A DNA stretch of 61,189 nt from Faecalicoccus acidiformans (GCF_014202635.1 NZ_JACHHD010000014.1:1-61189); one strand, 5' to 3'; positions 35,864 to 45,450 are shown, counted from the first letter of the stretch. Numbers and translations are program-made. Notes: generated by a model not told the origin, from the sequence alone.

Positions 35864-36717
35864 AAGATGAAGTCATGAAGTATATCAAAGTAATCGCTGG
35901 AAGTTTCTTGTTTTCTCTGGGAATCTATTTGTTCATCACACCCAGCGGTCTGAACTCGGGAGGCGTTGTAGGGGTGGCACAGATCTTGAACCTTGTCTTG
36001 CGCCCGTTAAATCCGAATCCTGAGAATTTAGATTTGACCGGATTTATGAACTTATTGTTGAATGTACCTCTCTATATTTTGGCCCTGCGTTCCATCTCGA
36101 AATCTTTTTGTATCCGAACCTTGATCAGCATTTTGATCCAGATGGTCACGTTGTCTTTGTTGCCGCCGATTCACGAAGCTGTGATGCCCGATATGCTCAG
36201 CAATTGCGCTTTCGGGGCATTGATGAGCGGTGTTGGAGTAGGCCTTTGTCTTCAGAGCAGTTCATGTGCCGGAGGAATCGATATTTTGGGGGTCTATTTT
36301 TCTAAGACCAAGCCGGATTTTTCAGTCGGGAAGCTTTCGATTCTCTTGAATATCTTTGTTTTTGTGATTTTCGCCTATATCGTCGATGTTCAAAGCGCTC
36401 TTTACTCCATCATCTTTGTTGCCCTGATGTATACGGTAGCGGATCGTGTTCACTATCAAAATATCAATATTTCGGCTATGATATTTACAAAGAACCCGGA
36501 TTTAAAAATGGAGATCTTGCAGCGCCTCCATCGTGGTGTGACACGCTGGGATGGAACTGGAGTTTATACCGGAGAGCACGAAGATATCTTAGTGGTTGCT
36601 TTGAATAAATATGAGATTCGCCGTTTAGAGAAAATCATACATGAAATAGATCCAAAGGCTTTTGTGATTTTGAACGAAGGACAAAAGATTCATGGAGGAT
36701 TTGAAAAGCGGTTATAA
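35860..36717 (+). CDS. YitT family membrane protein
   Basis: A 285-residue protein with five or six membrane helices (PSGLNSGGVVGVAQIL and SSSCAGGIDILG are typical) and a C-terminal soluble domain of the DUF2179 type (GVTRWDGTGVYTGEHEDIL). The family is common in Bacillota, often in several copies, and its function is not settled. The ATG overlaps the rsmF stop (ATGA) and follows AAGGAG, so translation is coupled. Confidence 0.9.
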   Translation: MKDEVMKYIKVIAGSFLFSLGIYLFITPSGLNSGGVVGVAQILNLVLRPLNPNPENLDLTGFMNLLLNVPLYILALRSISKSFCIRTLISILIQMVTLSLLPPIHEAVMPDMLSNCAFGALMSGVGVGLCLQSSSCAGGIDILGVYFSKTKPDFSVGKLSILLNIFVFVIFAYIVDVQSALYSIIFVALMYTVADRVHYQNINISAMIFTKNPDLKMEILQRLHRGVTRWDGTGVYTGEHEDILVVALNKYEIRRLEKIIHEIDPKAFVILNEGQKIHGGFEKRL

Positions 36718-36727
36718 GGAGGATAAT

Positions 36728-37444
36728 ATGAAAAAAATCGCAAGCTTATTTATGGTTCTTGCCTTATGCGGCTGTGGTTCGCAAGAAATCGAATCAATCC
36801 GCCTGTCTTGTGATCAAAAAGAGGTGGAACCTGATGAAACGATTCAGATCGAAGTCCAAGTGGAACCAGATTCCATCGAACTTTCCGAAGATGCTTTCCA
36901 TGCGACAAAGGATCCTGATTTGAAATGGGACGGAGAAATTCTTCGCTTCACAGCCGACGAGGCAGGAGATTATCAGATTACGGCCAGCCAGGATGGCATT
37001 TCCAGCAATACTTTGATCTTAAGTGTGAAAGAAGATACAGAATCTTCCAAAGAGCCGGAAGAAACAGAAGAAACAGCCAATCAGGAAGCATCAGAAGACC
37101 AAGAAGAATCAAACCCTGCAGCCCAACCTTCTACGCCAGAAGAGAGTGATGATGAATATTTAGTTTCCTGGTCACAAAATGACCCGCTTCGTGTGGATGA
37201 AGTTTGGCAATATGGAGATGTGCTGGTGAATACGGATCAAGATGTCTGGGTGCGTGGCCAGCTTCCGCAAACGATCCGTGATGAAAAAGAAGGCATGATC
37301 TTGTGGAATGAGGATCAGTCCGTCATGATCCAGATTGAAGACCCGGATCATCAGATCCAACAAGGAAATCAAGCCATCACTCTTGTCGGTCCGATTTCGA
37401 AAACAGATTCTGGTTATAAGATTACAGTAAAACGCGTATTTTGA
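36728..37444 (+). CDS. Lipoprotein with Ig-like and OB-like domains
   Basis: A 238-residue lipoprotein with lipobox ALCGC (Cys16). Residues 20-110 look like a bacterial Ig-like domain (repeated Thr/Glu strands, NTLILSVKE). A Glu/Ser-rich linker (112-150) is followed by a C-terminal part with an OB-like pattern (DVWVRGQLPQ, MILWNEDQSVMIQI, AITLVGPI). Function is unknown. AAGGAGGA precedes the ATG; a terminator follows. Confidence 0.82.
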   Translation: MKKIASLFMVLALCGCGSQEIESIRLSCDQKEVEPDETIQIEVQVEPDSIELSEDAFHATKDPDLKWDGEILRFTADEAGDYQITASQDGISSNTLILSVKEDTESSKEPEETEETANQEASEDQEESNPAAQPSTPEESDDEYLVSWSQNDPLRVDEVWQYGDVLVNTDQDVWVRGQLPQTIRDEKEGMILWNEDQSVMIQIEDPDHQIQQGNQAITLVGPISKTDSGYKITVKRVF

Positions 37445-37470
37445 TCAGAGTGTTTCTCTGATCTTTTTTT
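37443..37470 (+). terminator. Intrinsic terminator after lipoprotein gene
   Basis: Hairpin GATCAGAG TGTTT CTCTGATC followed by seven T's. Confidence 0.9.
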
Positions 37471-37498
37471 CAAGATAATAAGATGAGGAGGAATGAGC

Positions 37499-38701
37499 AT
37501 GAAAGAAATCCGTTGTCCCAACTGCCAGACGATCATACCGATCGATGACTCGTTATATATTGAAATCTTGAAACAAGTTCGGGACGAACAATTCGAACTG
37601 GAAAAAGAGAAGTTAGAAAAGTTGGATCAAGAAAAACGAAAAGCCCAGCTTTCATTGATGGAGAAAGAATATCAGACCAAACTGGAGAAATTGAGTTCAC
37701 AGGCGGAGTTTGAAAAGTTGACGCTTGTCCAAAAACAACAGTCACTTCTTCAAAAGAAAGAGCAGGAAATTGAACAATTAAAAAGTCAACGAGCGATCGA
37801 TCTTGCCAAAGCAGAACTGGCATTTAAAGAAAAAATCCAAGATTTGGAAAACCAAAAAAATCAAATCGAGACGCAGAAACAAGAACTGCTTTTGAATATG
37901 AACCAAAAGCTCAAGGATAAAGATGAGATGATCGAATATTATAAGGATCTGAAACTTCGATTATCCACTAAAATGTTAGGAGAGACTTTGGAGAAACACT
38001 GCGAAAATCAATTTAATCAGTTGCGGGCGACCGGTTTTAAAAACTCTTATTTTGAAAAAGATAACGATGCCTCTTCCGGCAGCAAGGGCGATTATATCTT
38101 TCGTGAGCTGGATGAAGAGGGCAATGAACTGGTCTCCATTATGTTCGAGATGAAAAATGAAGCCGATCAGACGACTACGAAAAAAACAAATGAATCTTTC
38201 TTTAAGGAATTGGATAAGGATCGACGAGAAAAGAAATGCGAATATGCGATCCTGGTCTCTTTGTTGGAGCCAGAGAGTGAACTCTATAACGGAGGGATCG
38301 TAGATGTCTCTTACCGTTATGAGAAAATGTATGTGATTCGTCCGCAATTCTTTATTCCGATGATCACCATTCTTCGCAATGCGGCTTTAAAAAATGCACA
38401 GCTCAAGAAGGAACTGATAGAAATTCGTCAGCAGAATATTGACGTGACTCACTTTGAAGAAAAAATGATGGATTTCAAGGATGGTTTTACCAAAAATGTC
38501 GAACTGGCAAGTCGCAAATTCCAAGGGGCGATCGATGAGATCGATAAGACGATCAGCCATCTTCAAAAAGTTCGTGAAAATCTGGTAGCCAGTGATAGAC
38601 AGCTGCATCTGGCAAATAAGAAGGTCGATAATCTCAGTATTCGCTCATTGACATATAGAAATGAAACAATGACGAAATTGTTTAAGAAAAATAAAAAATA
38701 G
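37499..38701 (+). CDS. DUF2130 domain protein
   Basis: A 400-residue protein: a zinc-ribbon-like start (CPNCQTIIP), a coiled coil (about 20-150) and the DUF2130 region (about 170-300) with SGSKGDYIFRE, FEMKNEADQTTTKK, FFKELDKDRR and VIRPQFFIPMI. The pattern of D, E and K resembles PD-(D/E)XK nucleases, so DNA or RNA binding or cutting is possible but unproven. The ATG at 37499 follows GAGGAGG at 8 bases; an upstream ATG is too close. Confidence 0.88.
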   Translation: MKEIRCPNCQTIIPIDDSLYIEILKQVRDEQFELEKEKLEKLDQEKRKAQLSLMEKEYQTKLEKLSSQAEFEKLTLVQKQQSLLQKKEQEIEQLKSQRAIDLAKAELAFKEKIQDLENQKNQIETQKQELLLNMNQKLKDKDEMIEYYKDLKLRLSTKMLGETLEKHCENQFNQLRATGFKNSYFEKDNDASSGSKGDYIFRELDEEGNELVSIMFEMKNEADQTTTKKTNESFFKELDKDRREKKCEYAILVSLLEPESELYNGGIVDVSYRYEKMYVIRPQFFIPMITILRNAALKNAQLKKELIEIRQQNIDVTHFEEKMMDFKDGFTKNVELASRKFQGAIDEIDKTISHLQKVRENLVASDRQLHLANKKVDNLSIRSLTYRNETMTKLFKKNKK

Positions 38702-38739
38702 AATGCTATACTAAAAATAAAGAAAGCGTAGGTTTGATT

Positions 38740-39378
38740 ATGTTGTGTCAAAATTGTCAAAAAGAAAATCCTGAGAGTGCCAAGGTTTGTGTACATTGCG
38801 GAAAACCGCTCCATGATACACCGCCGGCTTTTCATCCGCCAAAGGAAGAGGAAGATGTTGTTTTAAAAATGGAGAAACAGCCATCGGATGCTCCACGGCC
38901 CAATCACTCTAAAACACCAATGATCGTTGCGATCGTTCTGGGTGGACTGATCGTTTTAGGGATCGGGTTTGCCGTGCTCTTTGGTCTGCAATATTCGCAG
39001 CAGATGGATCAGAAAGACGATCAGATCCAAGACTTGATGGAAGAAAATGATCAAGCTTGGGAAAGCCTTCAGGAAGAGCGGGAAGCCCGACAGGATGCCG
39101 AAGAAAAAGCGCAAGAAGACGATTTATGGGATCAGGAAGACCCATGGGAAGATTCCGTTCCTTTTGATCCGGGAACATATGTGGCCAATTATAATATGGT
39201 TTTGCGAAAAGGGCCAGACTATGATGCAGATCGGGTCGGGTCTTTAAAGAAAGATGAATCAGTAGTGATCCAGAGTGTGCAAGAAGGGGCTTCGCAGAGC
39301 TATTGGGGAAAGACAAGCTCGGGAAGTTTTGTCTGCATCCAGGATCCGGATTATACATATTTAAGAAAGAGTGACTAA
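38740..39378 (+). CDS. Zinc-ribbon membrane protein with SH3-like domain
   Basis: About 212 residues: a zinc ribbon (CQNC and CVHC) at the N-terminus, a Pro/Glu linker, one membrane helix (about 66-88), a short acidic coiled coil (about 90-135), and an SH3b-like domain (YNMVLRKGPDYDADRVGSL). Such proteins often bind cell-wall material outside while the zinc ribbon stays inside. The ribosome site is weak. It is followed 2 bases later by the VanY-type peptidase gene. Confidence 0.82.
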   Translation: MLCQNCQKENPESAKVCVHCGKPLHDTPPAFHPPKEEEDVVLKMEKQPSDAPRPNHSKTPMIVAIVLGGLIVLGIGFAVLFGLQYSQQMDQKDDQIQDLMEENDQAWESLQEEREARQDAEEKAQEDDLWDQEDPWEDSVPFDPGTYVANYNMVLRKGPDYDADRVGSLKKDESVVIQSVQEGASQSYWGKTSSGSFVCIQDPDYTYLRKSD

Positions 39379-39380
39379 CG

Positions 39381-40238
39381 ATGGCAAAATCCAAAAGAAA
39401 GCTGACCGTTTTTGGAAAAGTGCTCATCACAATGATCGGGATTCTCTTTTTGGTCTTGTGTGTTCTGCTCAGCCAGCTGGTCATCCAGCTCACAAAACCA
39501 GAAGAGAAGGCGCCGTCTGAACAAGAAAAAGTTGCTCAAGAAGAAACAAAAAAGATTGAATTCAGCGACAGAGAAAAAGCCTATGCCGATGCGCACCCGG
39601 AATTATCCGAAGAGGAAGTCATCAAACGAGTAGCGATGAACTTAGATCAAGAACCATATTCAAATCTTCAAGAGGTTCAGGATCTGGATTCGGATCTTCA
39701 GCTGGTCAATAAATATTATTCTTTGCCATCGGATTATGAGCCTGCGGATTTGGTTCCCGTTTCCAGCAGCGGCGAAAACGGGACGGTTATGATGCGCCAG
39801 AAGGCAGCGGCCGCATTTGAAGAACTTGTCCAAGCCAGCGCCCAACAAGGTTTTATCTTGAATGCTTGTTCTGCCTATCGCAGTTATTCTTATCAGGAAG
39901 GACTCTATAACAACGGGGTAGTCAATTATGGACAAGACTATGCCGATGCCTATTGGACAAGACCAGGAAGCAGTGAGCATCAGACCGGACTGAGCGTTGA
40001 TATTCGTATGGATAATGATCTCAGTGATTTGGATGCGGTCCGCAGCCATCCTCAGTATGATTGGCTTTTAGAACATTTGGCAGATTATGGTTTTATTTTA
40101 CGATATCCCGATGATAAACAAGATTATACTTTGATTGCTCCAGAAAGTTGGCATCTTCGCTATGTAGGCAAGGAAGCTGCTCAAGAGATGGCGGATCAGA
40201 ACTGGTGTTTGGAAGAATACATCTTTTATAAAAAATGA
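39381..40238 (+). CDS. D-alanyl-D-alanine carboxypeptidase, VanY/M15 type
   Basis: A 285-residue membrane-anchored peptidase. One N-terminal helix (about 10-35) and a charged linker precede the M15 domain with SAYRSYSYQ, the zinc motif SSEHQTGLSVDI (SxHxxGxxxD) and ESWHLRYVG (ExxWH). It trims the terminal D-Ala of cell-wall peptides. Co-transcription with the SH3-like protein suggests the two act together on peptidoglycan. Confidence 0.92.
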   Translation: MAKSKRKLTVFGKVLITMIGILFLVLCVLLSQLVIQLTKPEEKAPSEQEKVAQEETKKIEFSDREKAYADAHPELSEEEVIKRVAMNLDQEPYSNLQEVQDLDSDLQLVNKYYSLPSDYEPADLVPVSSSGENGTVMMRQKAAAAFEELVQASAQQGFILNACSAYRSYSYQEGLYNNGVVNYGQDYADAYWTRPGSSEHQTGLSVDIRMDNDLSDLDAVRSHPQYDWLLEHLADYGFILRYPDDKQDYTLIAPESWHLRYVGKEAAQEMADQNWCLEEYIFYKK

Positions 40239-40254
40239 CATAAATAATGGCAAA

Positions 40255-40291
40255 ATGAGGTCTATCCTACCATTAGGAGGTGGACCTCATG
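40255..40291 (+). promoter_or_regulatory. Hairpin hiding the ribosome site and start codon
   Basis: ATGAGGTC (40255-40262) pairs with GACCTCAT (40283-40290). Inside it, CCT can pair with AGG of the AGGAGG (40275-40280). The structure would cover the ribosome site and the first bases of the start codon of the next gene. It also holds TATCCTA...TAGGA, similar to the operator-like repeat at 11375. It could be an RNA switch or a DNA operator. Confidence 0.5.
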
Positions 40292-40513
40292 AAACCTATG
40301 GATGAAATTCGCTTTATTCTTCTCTGTCTTGGATGGATTGCTCAAATCCAACATTTGTCGATCGATCAGACATTAGATCTTTTCAACTCTCATCATCTGA
40401 TTGAAAACTATATCTTGCCGTGTTTCTCAATATTGAAAAATCAAAGCCCGATCACGATTCAAAATGAATTGTTGGCGACCTTAAATCAAAATGAAAATAA
40501 TTTACATTTATGA
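40289..40513 (+). CDS. Small DUF3791-like protein
   Basis: A 74-residue protein that looks like the DUF3791 family (helical; SIDQTLDLFNSHHLIENYI). The function of the family is not known; it is sometimes found next to DUF3990 toxin-like proteins, but none is present here. AGGAGG at 8 bases supports the ATG, and a hairpin may control translation. It lies just before the histidine operon promoter. Confidence 0.65.
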   Translation: MKPMDEIRFILLCLGWIAQIQHLSIDQTLDLFNSHHLIENYILPCFSILKNQSPITIQNELLATLNQNENNLHL

Positions 40514-40531
40514 AATTAATTTACATTTATG
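40498..40531 (+). repeat. Direct repeat upstream of the his promoter
   Basis: TAATTTACATTTATG occurs twice (40498-40512 and 40517-40531), 19 bases apart, ending just before the -35 box of the his promoter. It may be an UP-like element or an activator site, or a recent duplication. Confidence 0.6.
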
Positions 40532-40560
40532 TTGACATTTAGCCACACATTGCTTATGCT
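40532..40560 (+). promoter_or_regulatory. Promoter of the histidine operon
   Basis: TTGACA (40532-40537), a 17-base spacer and TATGCT (40555-40560). The transcript would begin near 40567 and carry the T-box. Confidence 0.65.
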
Positions 40561-40564
40561 TAAG

Positions 40565-40812
40565 ACAGATGCAACGATGGGAAAGAGTAAGATAAGTTCC
40601 CGTTTCAAAGAGACTTTCTGTTTGGTGAAAAGAAAGAGCGGTCTTATTTGAACACATCCCGGAGCACTCGGACGAAATCGCAGTAGTCTGGATCGGGTAC
40701 ACCCGTTATCGTGTTAGAGTATGTCAGTACTTGAAGAGGTCTTGATCGCGAGATCAGGATGAAGTAAGGTGGAACCACGTTGAATACGTCCTTATCAGGA
40801 CGTTTTTTTTGT
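40565..40812 (+). ncRNA. T-box riboswitch, histidine-specific
   Basis: The leader holds a stem I with a GAAAGAGTA kink-turn region, the T-box AAGGTGGAACCACG (40765-40778) and a terminator ACGTCCT / AGGACGT with a T-run (40784-40812). In the likely specifier loop, between the two arms of stem I, the triplet CAC (40653-40655) is a His codon, matching the histidine genes that follow. Uncharged tRNA-His would stop termination and turn the operon on. Confidence 0.92.
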
Positions 40813-40829
40813 ATAGGAGGGATGGCAAG

Positions 40830-41942
40830 ATGCAGATCCATACACCCTTGGGCATGCGAGATCTGATCAAGGATGAAGTCCAGAAAAAAGAAGCGCTCAA
40901 AGAGCGCGTTGAAAATGTTTTTTGTGCTTACGGCTATCAAGAAGTGATCGCTCCTACGATCGAATTCCTGGATACTTATCAGAAGGCATTTTCAAACCTG
41001 CAAGTGGAACAGATGTATAAGTTTTTTGATGCACAAAGCCAGATTCTGGCATTGCGAATGGATATGACCGTTCCCATTGCCCGAATTTGTGCTTCCAAGT
41101 ATAAAGACGCATTGCCGCCTTATCGTTTCCGCTATTGTTCCAACGTCTTTAAAGTTCGCGAAAGCTTTGCCGGCCGGCGCAGTGAAGTGACCGATTGCGG
41201 TGTGGAATTGATTGGCTTGGATGAGCAAAGCGATCTGGAAGTCATCGCATGTGCTCTGGATACTATGGCAGCTTTTGAGATGGATCACTATACACTGGAA
41301 ATTGGAAACAGCTCCTTTTTCAAGGTCGCTTGTCAATGTGCCAAGATCCCGGAAGACAAACGAGAAGAACTGGCTCAGAAAATCGATCAAAAAAGTCTGG
41401 TGGATTTAAAAGCGTTATTAGATTCAATGGATTTGGATCCGGAAATCTGTTTGTTTTTTGAAAAGCTTCCTTTGTTGAATGGGGAAGCAGAAGTCTTTGA
41501 AGAAGCCTGGCGCATCAGTTTTGATCCCAAGCTTCAAAAAATCGTGCGTGAGTTACAGAAACTCTACGATAATCTTCAAACATTAGGTTATATGGATCAT
41601 ATCAGCTTTGATTTTGGGAAGGTTCCGCATCTAGACTACTATACGGGAATCTTGTTTGAAGGATTTGTTCAAGGTGTCGGAGTCAGTGTGTTAAGCGGCG
41701 GGCGTTATGATTCTTTGTTGAAAAAATTTGGAAGAGATCTTCCTGCCTGCGGGTTTAGTGTAAAGCTGGATTATCTTCTTGAATCTTTGAAGGCTCCTTC
41801 AAAAAAAGTCTTGCGGTTATATTATCCGCCAAACAAACAACTGGAAGCGTACCAAAAAGCACAGATCTTGCGACAAGATCATGAAGTATCATTGATTCCT
41901 TCTGAATCCAAAGAGATTCGAATCGAGGAGGTCTCGCTATGA
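40830..41942 (+). CDS. hisZ: ATP phosphoribosyltransferase regulatory subunit
   Basis: A 370-residue HisRS-like protein without the anticodon domain. Class II signs are YRFRYCSNVFKVRES (motif 2 region), GRRSEVTDCGVELIG and GVSVLSGGRYDSLL. It pairs with the short HisG to form the first enzyme of histidine synthesis and provides feedback control. AGGAGG lies 9 bases before the ATG. It is the first gene behind the T-box. Confidence 0.94.
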   Translation: MQIHTPLGMRDLIKDEVQKKEALKERVENVFCAYGYQEVIAPTIEFLDTYQKAFSNLQVEQMYKFFDAQSQILALRMDMTVPIARICASKYKDALPPYRFRYCSNVFKVRESFAGRRSEVTDCGVELIGLDEQSDLEVIACALDTMAAFEMDHYTLEIGNSSFFKVACQCAKIPEDKREELAQKIDQKSLVDLKALLDSMDLDPEICLFFEKLPLLNGEAEVFEEAWRISFDPKLQKIVRELQKLYDNLQTLGYMDHISFDFGKVPHLDYYTGILFEGFVQGVGVSVLSGGRYDSLLKKFGRDLPACGFSVKLDYLLESLKAPSKKVLRLYYPPNKQLEAYQKAQILRQDHEVSLIPSESKEIRIEEVSL

Positions 41943-42595
41943 GTTTGAGTATTGCCTTGACCAAAGGTCGTTTAGAGAAGAAGACCGTGGCCATGCTGGA
42001 AAGAATGGGCTACGGAACAGAAAATCTGAAAGATAAAGGTAGAGCGCTGGTGTTTGAAGATACCAAGAAGGATATCCGTTATTTTTTAGTCAAATCCAAC
42101 GATGTGATCACTTATGTCAATCATGGGGTAGCAGATATTGGTGTTGTGGGGAAAGATACACTGATGGAAAGAGGAAATCAAAATTATGAATTGCTCGATC
42201 TGGAATTCGGAAAGTGTAAATTCTGTGTTGCTTCATTACCCGATCAAGATGTGTTTCAAAAAGTCGGACATGTCAAGATCGGCACCAAATATCCCCAAGT
42301 CGCTCGCGAATATTTTTTGAGCCGCGGGATCGATGTAGAAGTGATCAAGATCGATGGGTCTGTGGAATTGGCTCCCATCCTCGGTTTGGCAGACGGCATC
42401 GTTGATATCGTGGAAACAGGGACAACGCTCAAAGAAAATGGTTTGGTCATTTTAGAAGAAGTGTGCGAAATCAGCGCCCGTGTCATCGTCAATAAAGCAA
42501 GTTTTAAGTTAAAAAGAAATGAAATCATGGCAGTGGTCCGTGATCTGGAAAGTGTGGTGAAGGAAGATGCTCACAAGAATGGATTCGAAGGATAA
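41939..42595 (+). CDS. hisG: ATP phosphoribosyltransferase, short form
   Basis: Joins ATP and PRPP, the first step of histidine synthesis. At 218 residues it is the short form, which lacks the C-terminal regulatory domain and needs HisZ, encoded directly upstream. Family signs are ALTKGRLEKK at the start, the ADIGVVGKDTL loop and the PRPP-binding GLADGIVDIVETGTTLKEN. It overlaps hisZ by 4 bases (ATGA). Confidence 0.96.
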   Translation: MSLSIALTKGRLEKKTVAMLERMGYGTENLKDKGRALVFEDTKKDIRYFLVKSNDVITYVNHGVADIGVVGKDTLMERGNQNYELLDLEFGKCKFCVASLPDQDVFQKVGHVKIGTKYPQVAREYFLSRGIDVEVIKIDGSVELAPILGLADGIVDIVETGTTLKENGLVILEEVCEISARVIVNKASFKLKRNEIMAVVRDLESVVKEDAHKNGFEG

Positions 42596-43856
42596 AGAGC
42601 AGCTGGCAAATTTTGTCGCCAGCCGGCATCAGGAGATTTCGTCCGATGTTTTATTCAAGGTTTCAAAGATCTTAGAAGATGTTCGCAAGCAGAAAGACCA
42701 GGCGTGCAAAGCCTATACAAAACAATTCGATGGAATCGAGATGGATACTTTTAAGGTCAGTGCAGAAGAAGTCAAAGAGGCTATACAGTCTTGCGATCCT
42801 GAATTTATCCAAGCATTGAAAAAAGCCAAAGAGAATATTGAATTCTTTCATCGGGCACAGCTTCAACAAGGGTATTGTCTTCAAAAAGAAGATGGAGTCT
42901 ATTTGGGACAGCGCGTTCTTCCTTTACAGAGCATAGGGATCTATGTGCCAGGCGGAAGAGCACAATACCCAAGTTCTGTTTTGATGAATACGATTCCTGC
43001 CAAGATTGCCGGCGTACGCAAGATCGTGATGGTCACACCGCCGAATCCGCAAGGCAAGATCCATCCCAATATTGCGGCAGCAGCCCAGATTGCCGGCGTG
43101 GATGAGATCTATAAAATTGGAGGGGCGCAAGCGATCGCAGCATTGGCTTATGGGACCCGGCAGATCCCCAGGGTGGATAAGATTGTGGGACCCGGCAACA
43201 TCTTTGTGGCAGCGGCCAAAAAGTTGGTATTCGGTACGGTCGATATCGATATGATTGCAGGCCCCAGTGAGATTCTGGTGATTGCCGATGAAGAAGCAAA
43301 TCCATCTTTTGTGGCGGCCGATCTTTTAAGCCAGGCTGAACATGACCCGATGGCCAGTGCCATCTTGGTTACGACCAGCGAAAGCATGTTAGAGTCTGTC
43401 AATGAAGAGCTGGCCATACAAAGTGTCCGCTTGCCTAAACAGGAAATCGTCAAGGCATCCTTGCGTGATTACGGAAAAAGCGTGCTTTGCGACTCACTGG
43501 AAGAATGTGTAGAGCTGTCTAATGCGATTGCACCGGAACACTTGGAATTGATGGTCAAAGATCCAGAAAAACTCTTAGAGAAAGTAACCAATGCCGGTTC
43601 TGTCTTTATGGGGTATTACACTTGTGAGTCGATTGGCGACTACTTTGGCGGAACCAATCATGTTTTACCCACTTCCGGTACAGCGCGTTTTTCCAGTGCC
43701 TTAGGCGTAGATGCTTTTATTAAAAAGAGCAGCTTTTTGCACTATTCCAAAGAAGCCTTATGCCACTTTGCGGATCAGATTGAAGTCATGGCTCGCCAGG
43801 AAGATCTCGAAGCGCATGCCCGTGCGGTATCGGTTCGCAAGGAGGAATGCCGATGA
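42567..43856 (+). CDS. hisD: Histidinol dehydrogenase
   Basis: Oxidises histidinol to histidine in two NAD-dependent steps. It is 429 residues with the conserved [26 protein letters not shown], the zinc region [17 protein letters not shown] and [15 protein letters not shown]. The start overlaps hisG by about 29 bases at ATG 42567; ATG 42579 is an alternative. Confidence 0.96.
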   Translation: MLTRMDSKDKEQLANFVASRHQEISSDVLFKVSKILEDVRKQKDQACKAYTKQFDGIEMDTFKVSAEEVKEAIQSCDPEFIQALKKAKENIEFFHRAQLQQGYCLQKEDGVYLGQRVLPLQSIGIYVPGGRAQYPSSVLMNTIPAKIAGVRKIVMVTPPNPQGKIHPNIAAAAQIAGVDEIYKIGGAQAIAALAYGTRQIPRVDKIVGPGNIFVAAAKKLVFGTVDIDMIAGPSEILVIADEEANPSFVAADLLSQAEHDPMASAILVTTSESMLESVNEELAIQSVRLPKQEIVKASLRDYGKSVLCDSLEECVELSNAIAPEHLELMVKDPEKLLEKVTNAGSVFMGYYTCESIGDYFGGTNHVLPTSGTARFSSALGVDAFIKKSSFLHYSKEALCHFADQIEVMARQEDLEAHARAVSVRKEECR

Positions 43857-44869
43857 GTCAATTTGTATATGAAACCCATTCACAAAGCGGGATCTTGTTG
43901 AATGCCAATGAGAATCCATGGAATCTTCCTGATTCGATTCGTCAAGAGATCAAAGATGCTTTGGATACGATTGCGTTCAATCGCTATCCAGAAGATAGTT
44001 ATCAGGAACTTTGTGAAGCCTACAGTCAAATCGTTCATATTCCGGCCAGTCAAATCCTGGCAGGAAATGGTTCCGATCAGCACTTGGGATTTTTGATTGG
44101 AACATTCTTAGGCAAAGGCAAGAATCTGCTGACGCTTTCTTTGGACTTTGGCATGTATGATTATTACGCCTCCAGCTATGATGCCGGTATTATAAAATAT
44201 CCCGTGGATCCTTTTTCAAAAATGGATGTCGATGATTTTATTCATTTTATGCAAGATCAAGATCCGGACATGGTCTTGTTCAGCAATCCGAATAATCCAA
44301 CCGGTAATTTTTTGGACCTGGCAGAGATCCAAAGAATCTGTGATGCGGCTTCTTGTCCAGTTGTGGTCGATGAGGCTTATATTGAGTTTGCTCAAGGGTC
44401 GGCCCTGTCATTGTTAGATCGCTGTGATCATCTCTATGTGACAAGAACACTCTCGAAGGCTTATGGATTGGCTGGTGTTCGAATCGGTTTTTTACTGTCG
44501 AGCCAAGCCAATATGGATGCCTTGCGGCCGCTGCATGTCCCTTATGCAGTCAATTCGATTTCCGCCAAGATCGGCGCTATTGTATTGAAGCATGCGGATT
44601 TATTCGATGAACAGATCGAAAATATAAAAAAGGAAAGAGATCGGTTTGCCATGTTATCGCTGCAACGCTGCCGGATCAAGCCTTCCCAGGCTAACTTTAT
44701 ATTGATTCAGACACCGGCGATCCAGGCACTGACCCAAGCTTTTAAAGAGAATGGATTAACGATTCGTGAATACAAAGGGAAAGATTATTGCCGGGTAACA
44801 ATAGGGACCCCAGAAGAAAATCAGATCGTCAAAGATGTTTTAATATCTTTTGATAAGGAGGAACAATGA
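43853..44869 (+). CDS. hisC: Histidinol-phosphate aminotransferase
   Basis: A PLP enzyme, 338 residues, that makes histidinol phosphate from imidazole acetol phosphate and glutamate. The PLP lysine lies in TRTLSKAYGLAGVRIG; also seen are LNANENPW at the start, NPNNPTGN and VVDEAYIEF. The ATG overlaps the hisD stop and follows GGAGG at 7 bases. Confidence 0.95.
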   Translation: MSQFVYETHSQSGILLNANENPWNLPDSIRQEIKDALDTIAFNRYPEDSYQELCEAYSQIVHIPASQILAGNGSDQHLGFLIGTFLGKGKNLLTLSLDFGMYDYYASSYDAGIIKYPVDPFSKMDVDDFIHFMQDQDPDMVLFSNPNNPTGNFLDLAEIQRICDAASCPVVVDEAYIEFAQGSALSLLDRCDHLYVTRTLSKAYGLAGVRIGFLLSSQANMDALRPLHVPYAVNSISAKIGAIVLKHADLFDEQIENIKKERDRFAMLSLQRCRIKPSQANFILIQTPAIQALTQAFKENGLTIREYKGKDYCRVTIGTPEENQIVKDVLISFDKEEQ

Positions 44870-45450
44870 GAACAGGAATTTGTGACAGAACGACAAAGGA
44901 AACCAAGATCTCGTGCTCGATCGATCTGGATGGAAAAGGAAGAGCCGAAATTGAGACAGGTATCGGATTTTTTGATCATATGTTAGATCTTTTGGCGTTT
45001 CATTCCCAGATGGATATTCGCTTGCGTGCTGCAGGAGATCTGGAAGTTTGTGATCACCACACGATTGAAGACTGCGGCATCGCTTTAGGAGCTGCATTCA
45101 AGGAAGCTTTAGGCGATAAAAAAGGAATTGAACGGTACGGCTCTTTTCGCCTTGTCATGGATGAAGCGCTGGCCGATGTGATCTTGGATATCAGCGGGCG
45201 TCCGTATCTAGTCTTTGATGCGACATTCAAGCGGGAGACCATTGGCAACTACAGTGTAGAGATGACCAAAGAATTCTTTTATGCTTTTGCGGTGGCCAGC
45301 GGTTTGAGTTTGCATATCCATGTTCCTTATGGCGAAAATGATCATCACAAGATCGAAGCGATCTTTAAAGCGTTTGCACGCGCCTTGAAACAAGCCTTCG
45401 CCATCACATCGGATATCTTGCCTTCCAGTAAAGGAAGGATCGAAGGATGA
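44866..45450 (+). CDS. hisB: Imidazoleglycerol-phosphate dehydratase
   Basis: A 194-residue dehydratase of the single-domain type, with no phosphatase fused as in E. coli. Manganese-binding signs are GFFDHMLDLLAFHS, CDHHTIEDCGI and ENDHHKIEAIFKA. It overlaps hisC by 4 bases and follows AAGGAGGA. Confidence 0.96.
   Translation: MRTGICDRTTKETKISCSIDLDGKGRAEIETGIGFFDHMLDLLAFHSQMDIRLRAAGDLEVCDHHTIEDCGIALGAAFKEALGDKKGIERYGSFRLVMDEALADVILDISGRPYLVFDATFKRETIGNYSVEMTKEFFYAFAVASGLSLHIHVPYGENDHHKIEAIFKAFARALKQAFAITSDILPSSKGRIEG

Noticed and set aside
43033-43453. Open frames of 90-101 codons opposite hisD
   Set aside because: They are antisense to a well-conserved enzyme and have no start signals.
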